Origin: Rhopalosiphum padi
Taxonomy: Eukaryota > Arthropoda > Insecta > Hemiptera > Aphididae
Length of the DNA stretch: 64,000 bases
Direction: 5' to 3'
NCBI RefSeq assembly: GCF_020882245.1
Contig: NC_083598.1
Coordinates: 35,191,858 to 35,255,857, forward strand
Below are positions 54,529-64,000 of the stretch, piece by piece. Made by a program: the position numbers and the translations under genes. Every line of letters begins with the position of its first letter. Position 1 is the stretch's first letter. The notes under the pieces are model-generated. The model was not told where the DNA came from. It worked only from the letters and a program-made list of their open reading frames with translations, and did not search any database.

Positions 54529-56320
54529 TTTGTAAGGAGTTTAATCGTAAATAGATTTACTTTATCCTTGCAAAGACCGAACATAATTATTTGAAAGTGA
54601 GACGATCGTTTAAATCACATAATATTGTTTTTTGAAAGATCTAGATTCAGGTCATACTATAGATGTTTGAAATAAATAAACTTTTAAAGCATCTGTACAT
54701 ATTATTTTACATAAGTAGTTCTTCAATTTTATATTTATCAAAATTAAGACAAGTATGCTTAAATACATAATAGGTGTACACTATTATTTAATATTAAAAA
54801 TTGTATATATTTTTTTTCAGAGTTTCATTGTTCGTGTTATTTAATATATTAATTAGTTCATAACATGAAAGTTAGTATGAAGATATAAATATAAAAATAT
54901 CTAGTTTGCAATTAAAATTACCTAAAATTTTAATTTAAATGCACTATACGATATCAAAAAAAGCGGTTATAAAGCGGAATCGTTAAATTATTATTTTGTA
55001 AATAAATAAAATAATCCTTAATAAAATCAGTAATAATAATTATTGATAAAACAATATTTTTACCACTTTAATTCATACAAAGTTCAATGTACGTGATTTT
55101 TTTCAATGAACAAAATGTTTAATAATTGAATAATATAAAAAAACATGATAACTGAAATTGTCGGTCAATTAAAATGTTATGAATTTTAATTTCTACGTTC
55201 TACCTATTTGTACCCAGTAATACTTAAATACATGGTTTAACATAATATAATATTATTATTTCTTTTTATTCTTATAATTTTCTGAAAACAATTCATATTG
55301 ATAGGAACAAGTATATTATGCATAGTCAAGAGCTTTATGTATCAATATAGCTGTAGATTGAAATCAAATCTAGATAGTTTTTATTGATTTTCCTAGTAGT
55401 CTGGCAAAGAATAAAAAAAAAAATCAGAGACAATCGTCGAAAAGTTTTGGAGAATTGTTTGCAAGCACAAAGTCATTTGTAATGATTTATTATTGTTTTC
55501 AAATGTAATATCTCAATGTGTATTTTGGTGATGTCACCATCTTGTATCGGGGCAGGCAAAGAGAGACGAGCGCCTAATGGATATCTGCTCACAGTATCAT
55601 GTTTTATGTTGTTTTATTTTATTTAATTGATATAAAATATTTTTTATTGACTATATTAACGTTCACTCCGCAAGCATTGCGTACAAACTTAAATAAAATT
55701 TAAAGTTAGATCATTATAATGTTATAATGTTTCATCATTATTACTATTTTTAATTAAGTATTAGCTTGGGTATTTAGACCATCGACTTACAGTTGTTATT
55801 TTTATTATTCATTTTTAGGATGTATTTAAATAAAAAAAATTAAAAATTAAATTGGGTCTTATTGGTTTATATTTTTAGTATACGTGTTACCTAATAGATA
55901 TAGTTACTATCTTTGTTACGATTCTAATTTCTGTTAATGATGTTAAGTAATTTTAAAAAAAAAATACAATTTTTTAGCTTATCGATAACTCGTATAATAT
56001 ATTTTTGTATAGGAATTGCAGGTCTTTAATAAATGACGTAATATGTATAGTGTATTGTGTATACTAGTAATCGATTCATCGTCATAATATTAACTAGTTA
56101 ACTGTGATAATATGGATAAATACAGTCACAGATTATGTTTGGTACGGTTTATTTTTCAACGAAATAATGAAAAAGGTACACAGCAAATCGTGAAATTAAA
56201 TAAATCTTGGTGAGAAATAAAAATCTATGAAAAATAAAAATCGAGGTCTATTTTTGAAAAGTATAACGATATCCTATATATGCTCATAATATACTCGGAC
56301 TCATAAATGCACAATTCAGA
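54529..56320. other. A+T-rich stretch, nothing recognised
   Basis: A short, less A+T-rich phrase at 55530-55600 has no recognisable origin. No gene is supported. Confidence 0.5.
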
Positions 56321-56790
56321 CCTTTAATGATTATTATTGTGTGTATCGTGTGCTCTGCGACCGTAAATGCGTATCGTTTAGTCGTTGGCCAAATTAAGTC
56401 ACGCTCGCGAGTTTCGAGTCGGTCGCGAAGTGCGCGGTATAAATGCATAATAAGTCTCAGTCATATATATATATATTTATTTATTTTTTCCACTTCTGTC
56501 AGCTTCGCCGGCCCGAAAAATACCAACCGAGCGAATTTCACGATCAAAGAAATAGTTTAAACGAAGTTCCGGCGGCGAACCGGGAGCTTGTATATTATTA
56601 TTGTTAATCCGAGTGAAAATTGTGCGGAGAGCAAAGGGATCAAAGCATAACTTCAGGATAGTTAAGAACAACTCGTGTCAGAAGCCGCGCATGTGAAGCC
56701 GACACTTCCGTTTCGAGCACGACAAAATTAAACGTCTCCCACAGCCCCGGCGACGACATGTCCGACAATAATATCGTCCGCCACGCGCGT
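56321..56790. other. Small CpG-rich island with a signal-peptide-like ORF start
   Basis: The plus-strand frame 56327-56560 (77 codons, ATG) opens with a hydrophobic stretch ending in an Ala-type cleavage motif (MIIIVCIVCSATVNA), then a Ser/Arg-rich segment. Its second half runs through a (TA)n tract read as Ile-Tyr, which weakens the coding case. It could be a short first exon of a secreted protein, or chance. Confidence 0.2.
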
Positions 56791-57650
56791 TCACGTATAT
56801 ATAATTATATACATATATATATATATATTATTATGAATACTACCTCGCAGTGAATTATTACCATCACTACTACTATTATTATTATCATTATTATTAACAT
56901 CACTATTAAATTATTATTTCATTGTTGTTGTTTTTGGCCACCGAAAACTGGCAAGTGAAAAGTGTCACGGAAATACATATTCGTTGGTATGGCTTTTTAA
57001 TGTGAACAAATAATAACCAAAATAATAACAATTGCGACATTTATGTCATTTTTTTGGGATAGTTTCACCGACGACACTAAAATATTCGTAAACCACGTTA
57101 TAACATACGCGTATACCTATATCATGTATCGCAACGTGCAACCTATCTCGTATTACAGTCGTTGCAAAACGCGTTAAGGTTTAATAATAGATCACTATTC
57201 ACCGTATTGTATATTCGGGTATTATAATAATGATTCATAAAGTACGTTGTGTAAAGGATATACATATAATTCAGAGATTTAATTTCAAAACTGTATTATT
57301 TGGAAATCGCATTTATGTTTACGTAGGTCAAACGATAAAGTATAGTATTATGCAAGTCTACGACCATTCAATAACCAGATCAACATTGTTTATCTGCAAA
57401 GCGTTCCAGAAAAAAAAATAGGAACGCTTTTAACTTTTAATCGCCCAAACGTCACAAACATTCCATTTTTATTTCATATTTGTTTTGTCCATTAAACGCA
57501 TTGTATTCTCGCCATGACCAATCTGAATTCTGCTCACGATTTCAACCATTATGATGATACCTATGCATAAGTAAAATATAATAATATGGCTATTAGTATT
57601 ATTTTTTAATTATTTTATATAACCACATTATGTCTTATGGTTAACTTAAC
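56791..57650. other. A+T-rich stretch, nothing recognised
   Basis: It contains ATT-type runs at 56870-56920. No gene is supported. Confidence 0.5.
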
Positions 57651-57828
57651 TCATGACTGTGTCTGGTTTTCTGATTGCTGTTTTAGTGTTATTGTCTTAT
57701 TGACGTGGAAAAAATCATGTTGACAATATTTGAGTTTATCTTTATTTTGAAATAATTTCTTTACAGTTTGTGGTGCACATGAAGAACCGATATAGTAATA
57801 AAAGCCATCAATACCACACAAATCGGAG
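57651..57828 (-). other. Candidate terminal coding exon, unrecognised
   Basis: On the minus strand a pyrimidine-rich run ends in TTTTGTTCAG| just before 57828. It is followed by about 58 open codons to a TGA at 57651-57653. The translation looks protein-like (DLCGIDGFYYYIGSSCAPQT, then a Lys/Gln/Asn-rich polar tail) and lacks repeat-derived runs. There is no upstream exon that I can identify and no family recognised. It may be the last exon of a gene on the minus strand, a transposon-derived fragment, or chance. Confidence 0.2.
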
Positions 57829-59770
57829 CTGAACAAAATTTACGACGAAAAATAAACGCAATTTATGAAATTCGAAACAAACGTACTAGAAATAACGTAA
57901 CAAAAGTCTGTATCGATCGTAAACATTCGGAGACAAATCGAATACGATATTAAGCAAAACCCCGCAGTTTGTTCGAAAAATATTGTATTATATTATTATC
58001 GAGCAGACAATTGAAGAAAAAGAAATAAGGTCAGTGTACAAACACTATTAATATTGATTTATTCGCCAGAAAAAAAGAACATTTTGCAGCCGCGACAAAA
58101 TATAGATTATGAAACAGGACTTTAAAAATATTATTATTATTGTTATTGTTATTATTATTATTATTATTATTTCAGATTCGTTGTTGAGACCGTGGCCACT
58201 AATATTATTATGCGCCATACTATATTATGTTATTATGGTGTATATTGACGAAAACGGAAAAACGCGACCTAACACTTGTCGTTAAATTGTACTCGACTCG
58301 CATTCCGAAGGAAATACATTTTAATGTTGACATTTGGCCGTAACATCCGAATTGGTAAGATTGGTTTGAAGGCGTAGTCTACACAGCACGATCACTACGA
58401 TCTTAGTACGGGTGTACCCCATGCGAACCCAATTTATTTTCACTCGACGCATTGTCTAGTTTTTGAGTTCAGGTCCAAAAGGGGCGGACGGACGAACGGA
58501 CACACATGAACCTTATGGGGAATTGGGTTAAGAAGGGTTCGTGACAGAACATCTGAATTGACATCAATATAAACGTACAGGACGTTGTACTATTGTACAC
58601 GCATTATATTGACACATTATTTGATCGACTTCTATTTGCCGTTGTCGCGTCGAATCAAACACATAATAATATAATATCTTGCACAACACGTGTTCCGAGA
58701 AGTAATAATGTTAAGCAAAATTGTATTTTCGGATTCTAATAAGATACTATCGCCTACAAAAATGACAGTTCAATATGTGTATGACAATAAGAAATGGGAA
58801 TGTTTGTCGATTTTAGTTGTAAGTTCAGTTTCAATTTAGGTACAGTAACTTAGTAACTTTTAAAATTATTTACAGGTTACTCGATGTTTGATTATTTATG
58901 TTTATTTTTTCGAGAACATATTATAATGACACTATCACCATATATTATACATTATAATTACATTTTTAATTTTTTTTTTTTATCTACCAATTTATACTTA
59001 TTTTTAAACAGTACAAACAATTAAAAAGTATATTTTAAATTAAATTAAATAAAAATTATGATATTTTCAAAAAACATAAAATTGAATTGAAAATATATAT
59101 TTTTTTTAATACTATTTCATTAAATCAAATTTAGTTATTGTATACATAATAATATAATACAATGTAACCGTATAATTAAATTATATAAAAACAGAAAATT
59201 CAGTGCATTATGTTTTTAGATGAGGAGTAGTAGCAGTAAACACTTGCGCATTAATTTTATCTTATACATTATATTTTAATCCAATATGTAAAGTCACAAT
59301 ATAGAACAAATATTTTTTTAAATTGTTTATTCAATTACAATTATATGATATAGGTCTATACTAAAATTAACAAAAGAATAAAACTCGTATTAACGTGTAG
59401 ATAACAATAATGTTTATTTTACATAGTAATAATACGTAGATTATAAATAAGTTTTAAATATAATAAATAAAATTAAAATAGTTTATTTAAAAAAATGTAT
59501 TTTTAAAAAAAAACCAAGCAACTTATTATGCACTATAGTAACGTGCATTACTTATATGAAATATAATAATGCGTGTCAATAATATGTATGTACATATTAT
59601 GCATCGGGCATACATTTTGAAAATTCGTATTTACATACGCAAAATAGATTGTTTGTTTATGACGCGTTCAAAACTATTTGGCGCGGAACGTACAACACAT
59701 AACATTGAAACATTTTTTTGAATATCGTCTTACACTGTAAAATACGAAGGGCGGAAAAGCTTCGATTACC
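57829..59770. other. A+T-rich stretch with an ATT tract
   Basis: A long (ATT)n tract lies at about 58131-58171. A mixed-composition patch at 58370-58560 has no recognisable content. The remainder (58850-59560) is extremely A/T-rich. No gene is supported. Confidence 0.5.
58131..58171. repeat. (ATT)n microsatellite
   Basis: About thirteen ATT-type units with one GTT interruption block. Confidence 0.9.
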
Positions 59771-60116
59771 ACTCTCAAGTCTCAACCACTCGAGGTGAAA
59801 CTTCTGAGTGGGATATCATCGGGCTTGGCACCCCCTGCATCTCCTCGACCTTACAGAAGAACTTAATGTGTTTACATTCTTTTTTAACGATTTCCCTAGA
59901 CGCTCAACGTATCCCCTTACTCGGGTATACACAGCGAAGGTCGAAACCCTCGAGCCAATACGCCATCACGCTGTACTCTACATGAGCAGATGAGGGTAGT
60001 CACAGTGCAGTGTTTATTAAAATTCTTAGTGCTAAGGGTGGAGCGAGCTCGTTGTGGGATTTTCCGGCGGGTAGTATATGTATTTACTATTTACAAATCG
60101 ATGAACTGCTATATAT
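59771..60116. other. G+C-richer flank of the 60-kb island
   Basis: Mixed-composition sequence with a 61-codon plus-strand frame (59808-59993) without recognised motifs. Together with the ORF region to its right it forms an island of about 1.2 kb in very A+T-rich surroundings. Confidence 0.35.
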
Positions 60117-60779
60117 TTACAATATATAACTATATAATATACTTAAACGTCTGTGTGTGTATGTGTGTGTATATATATTAAATTCTTTGTATATTATGTG
60201 TATGGTTTTTTTTTTTCGACACAGACTGTAAGTTTCCCATTTTACCCGATTACCGCGCGTTTCATTGTTCGAACTTTCCCCTAGGTTTCTTTTTCCCCGC
60301 CGGCCCTGCACACCAGACATCCGGAGGGTCCGCAAAACACCTACACGTCTGCGAGGAATCTTCTCCCTCCGACGTCTTTTGTTGGAATCTTTCAAGTTCT
60401 GAAACAGTTGGCGGCTTTTCTGGCCGAGGAGGGTGTATCGAGATAAGGCGCAAGTAGAGAATTCAATCATATTACGAGGCGACAGGGAAAAACAGCGTAT
60501 GGCAAGCGCCCTCCGCGTTTTTTGGCGAAAATATAATAATACGTAGCGACTAATTCTATTACACGCCCGAAACGTGCCGATGGTAAACATTGCGAGTTGC
60601 GGGAATATAAAATATGAACGCGGACTGTTATTTTTTTCACCCCACCTCATTATATCGTTATTGTATAGTGGTCTTGGTACTCGGAAAGACTCCACGTGCC
60701 CGATTGTACGCGCGAGATCCATTGTCGTATGATGGAATAAGTTATTTATTATATAAATATATATAATACACGTAGCCAT
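60117..60779 (-). other. Candidate long ORF in a G+C-rich island (longest frame in the window)
   Basis: The minus frame is open from 60938 (TTG) to 60117, 273 codons. The first in-frame ATG is at 60779, giving 220 codons, and another ATG at 60722 gives 201. The translation is strongly basic and Arg/Ser-rich in its middle (NKRRRREKIPRRRVG) and ends in a (CA)n-derived Tyr-Thr-His tail, so the C-terminal part is doubtful. No known domain is seen. A different minus frame at 60262-60453 is also open with a protein-like Pro/Glu-rich sequence. The length is unusual for this composition, but no homology is recognised and the region may be a noncoding CpG island. Confidence 0.2.
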
Positions 60780-60938
60780 GTAGGTATTCACAGATACATA
60801 CGTTTTACGTTTTAGTTGCAGTGGTTTACTAGAACGGGCGAATTCACTTAAGTTAGTAGGTACTGCAAAAGTGTATTCAATATAAAAATAATAACGAGTC
60901 TCGTGAAAAAGTTTTATTAGTTCTTTTATTGCAATCAA

Positions 60939-61740
60939 TTCCGATACTCTGATACTCCGTCAGTACCCTAAAAAAGTAATTATAATAATATATTAACGAT
61001 TTTAGTACCACTTTGTGTGCTATAATCAAATATAGAGAGTTTTAATTTCCACGAGAGAAGAAAATTCTCGCGTCTGCGAACCACACAAATGTATTGGATT
61101 CTATTCAACGATCTTTGTATAGGAATATAATATTTTATATTTGTAGGAAAGTTTTTGACAATACTGCTGTTAACTTCACGTGAATCTGTTATTTGTATAG
61201 AAATCCACGACCTGTGCGTAACTGAGTTGAACTCAAAAAATTGGTTTTATACTTTAATTGAAATATATTTTCAATATTCTCATAAAGCTATAGAATAGGA
61301 TGTTTTTTTTAAATATTTATAGTAAAACAAATGTGTGATAAAATATATTGAGGTTACAATGATGTAGTACTCGTATTGCAATATATTTTTTCAGTTTACG
61401 TGAATTTAGTGGTGGTATTTTTCTAATACTCTTAAGACAAACGTTCCAAAATATAAATGACGAGCACGAAAAGCCAGGTGTAATTGTAATAAGGGTTGAT
61501 TGAAGTCGACTATACATATCATATTTGCATTACAAAGTTCGTGGACGTAAATATTTTTTCAAGCTTTGTCCCGTTTGAAAATGAAAAAAAAAGGTTCGTG
61601 TTGGTCTAAACCAATTATTATTATGGTTACATTTCCACAGAAAATCGGCGAAGTTACCTTCGTTACCCCACACAAAAAAAGAAAAAATTATTGTTATACA
61701 GTTACGAGTATTTATTTAATATAGGTACGGTACCTATGAA
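60939..61740. other. A+T-rich stretch, nothing recognised
   Basis: A 66-codon ATG-initiated minus-strand frame (61317-61517) has mixed composition but no recognised motif. Nothing else is supported. Confidence 0.45.
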
Positions 61741-62220
61741 TTTTTTTTCTCAAGCACGAAATCGTGTGTGCCGTCATACGAACCCAGAGTGTATAATATT
61801 ATGTTTTCGGTACGTTGGCGTTCGGTTTGTTTTACGTTAATTTCACAAAAGTCATCCGACACGAGATGTATAAAAAAATTATATATAGGTCAGGACGGGA
61901 AAATGGAATATAAAACAACAACAACAACAACAACAGTAATGACGACTTCCACTACGGGGTGGGCGTATTACGCTTACCAGGAAATCCGATAGGCACACGC
62001 ACACACCCTCGTCGTGGTCAAGCACGCGAACATTCGGAGAGGAGCGTATAACACTGCTCGGGCATTATTATAACGATATCTTACATCGCGATAAACGACT
62101 GGCGGCGATGGCTCGTGAGTAGGTAAACAATTGTTAGACGCCCGCAAGGCTCGTCTAACTCGTTGGCGGCCTTCAAAAATTTTAATTTGAAAAAGTGAAT
62201 AATATTTATATACAAGCACA
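61741..62220. other. Small CpG-rich island with a (CAA)n tract
   Basis: It contains (CAA)n at 61914-61935 and short frames on both strands that overlap each other. No recognisable gene. Confidence 0.4.
61914..61935. repeat. (CAA)n microsatellite
   Basis: About seven CAA units. Confidence 0.9.
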
Positions 62221-64000
62221 ATAATAAATTATAATAATACCTATCTTATATTATGAGGTCAAAAAAAAAAATGAAAATTAATATCACACAAAGTGCTTAG
62301 GACGAGACAAGTGTAATTTATAATATTATGTTATACTAATATATTATATCATTATGTATACCTACACATTGATTGAGGAAAATGTACTTACCGCTTCAGC
62401 CGGTCCTTAAAGGATCAGGTATCCTTTCGATTAAATCGACACCATAAAATGTACTCGATTACCTTCGACGAAGACAATAATATATTGTTATAATAATAAC
62501 AATAATACACGTATATACTCGTACATAAATAGTAATACATGGAAATGTGCAGATATTATAAATAATTTTACTGCGATCATACTGAAAACGTACACAATAA
62601 TAAAGTTTTGGTAACAATATTTTGATTAAACGGACATCATATTAAATTAAGCTTATAAAAAAGCATGTGAAGAAATATTGTTTCAAACATTTATTTTAAT
62701 TACCAGGAAAGTATTTTTTAATAACCAAGTAAAAAAATAATTTTAATCAGTTTAATAATTAGCTCTACATAATAATTTCGTGTACATTTTTTAATTCGTG
62801 ATTTAAATATGAATTTATGCAAATCGTTTTGCATTTCTAAGTTTTCAATTATGTAATAACGTATAATTTAAGCATGGTGGGTGTATATATGTGTGTGAAT
62901 GTTTGGTATTTGACATTTACTTAATGATCAAAGAAATATTTTACTTTATTTTAGTGTATTATAAAACTCTTTTTAACATAACTTTACCATCATTATAGTA
63001 TTATTTGAAATCAAATTTCACAATTTTATTAGCTGTTGCTTTTACAAAGTAATATATTTCAAACGGATTATTATAGTATCTAGTTTTATTTTCCATCCAC
63101 ATTACATATTTGGTTAGTGTTACCGTGACTGCGGTAAATGAAAACTGTAAAGCTTTAATAGTTATTTCGTTTGAAGGCTAAAGGTTTGCATGCCATTGTG
63201 CATTTTCAAATAATTTACAGTTTCAAAATTGATCGTGACTTTATTCAGTTCAACTATTTGATAATAATTTTTGTATTTTAGCGCATTCATTAATTTTGAT
63301 TTATTATGACAATTGTAAAAGGATGTATCCATTACATCATTTTTTTTTTTTTAGTCCAAAGGACACATCAATCTTGGAAAAACACAAAATAAAATTGTGA
63401 GACATATTGTGTTTATGTTAAAAATAAAATTATTATAAATTATACTTAAAAGCTTGTATTTATCAAATTAATTTGTTATATATACATTGCAAATTCTATT
63501 AGTATTTATTATTGTAATTTTAATCGCTAGGTACTCGCTGAATAATTACCGTGTCAAAATAATTTTATATTCCATTAATATATCTCATACTTTATACATT
63601 ATATTTTACAATTACATATGATATACCTATACGTGTATATACATTATTAACTATGTATTTTGTAACATACATTAATTGTATATATGTACATATTATTATT
63701 ACCATCCAGTGACGCAGTGTCGGGATTTGAGTATAATAAACTATATTATTATTGTTATATGAATGTTATTTCAGCGACACACCTAGATAAAATTAAACCT
63801 AAACTGACAGTTTAAATTCAATTGATTAAATCCGAGCAGAATATGGTTTTATCATTACGCCCAATGAAAACAATATATGAATTCGGAATAACGATTTAAT
63901 CTAGATTGACGGGTTCAGTGCAGATTACGATTTGTTAATCCAAACACACTGATTCGATTACGATTAATTATTTTGATATTTTATTTGCGTTTATTTTCTT
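62221..64000. other. A+T-rich right end of the window, nothing recognised
   Basis: The sole point of note is a strong minus-strand splice-donor word (GCG|GTAAGT, 62394-62386) after a less A+T-rich segment (62386-62470) in which all frames are short. The remainder is A/T-rich. Confidence 0.45.

Noticed and set aside
63702..63730. ccagtgacgcagtgtcggg resembling the CAGTGGCGTAG end of some insect DNA transposons
   Set aside because: No matching inverted terminus or target duplication was found nearby; the similarity is too short.
1..64000. CRISPR arrays, rRNA, tRNA, well-known conserved insect miRNAs (let-7, bantam, miR-1, miR-124 and similar) and homeodomain exons
   Set aside because: None of their characteristic sequences was seen on either strand by eye.

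Overview
The window looks like aphid nuclear DNA. It is very A+T-rich and intron- or intergene-like, with many ATT/TAA runs, frequent TAGGTA and TACCTA words, many CpG-bearing (GT)n and (TA)n microsatellites, and transposon remnants of types common in aphids (a MULE-type FLYWCH zinc-finger gene, a non-autonomous hAT, a Helitron end). The aphid assignment rests on recognition of the FLYWCH protein style and repeat vocabulary and was not checked by any search. No prokaryotic gene organisation, rRNA, tRNA or CRISPR array was found.

Genes are sparse. The only well-supported host gene is at the left edge: a 52-codon first coding exon on the minus strand (1602 down to 1447) ends in a clean splice donor, so the gene runs out of the window to the left through an intron. 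About 100 bp upstream of its ATG sits a near-canonical RFX X-box (1701-1713), so the gene may be ciliary. The only recognisable protein domain elsewhere is a FLYWCH zinc finger at 16189-16527 (minus), inside a deleted MULE-like transposon.

The clearest mobile-element structure is at 16041-17285. A MULE-like element with ends built from CCCGACA units carries a truncated FLYWCH gene, and a 289-bp hAT-type element (16642-16930) with 11-bp terminal inverted repeats and a perfect 8-bp target duplication (ctatacgg) has landed inside it. A degenerate Helitron end lies at about 24624-24980, and an unclassified dispersed-repeat-like block at about 18040-18555.

The rest alternates between long A+T-rich stretches with no supportable gene and a series of visibly G+C/CpG-richer islands: about 3.2-4.7, 11.7-12.3, 13.5-14.05, 20.2-21.7, 28.2-29.45, 35.7-36.2, 39.9-43.7, 47.4-48.4, 51.9-52.4, 56.3-56.8, 59.8-60.9 and 61.75-62.2 kb. 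They contain most long (GT)n tracts and most long but unrecognisable open frames, and could be promoter or enhancer regions or first-exon regions of genes whose coding parts lie elsewhere. A few ORFs with protein-like composition (39915-40121 +, 57651-57828 -, 54274-54528 -, 60117-60779 -) are given as low-confidence candidates only.

No convincing new multi-gene system was found. The most testable leads are the X-box gene, the nested MULE/hAT structure, the periodic MULE ends and the CpG islands.
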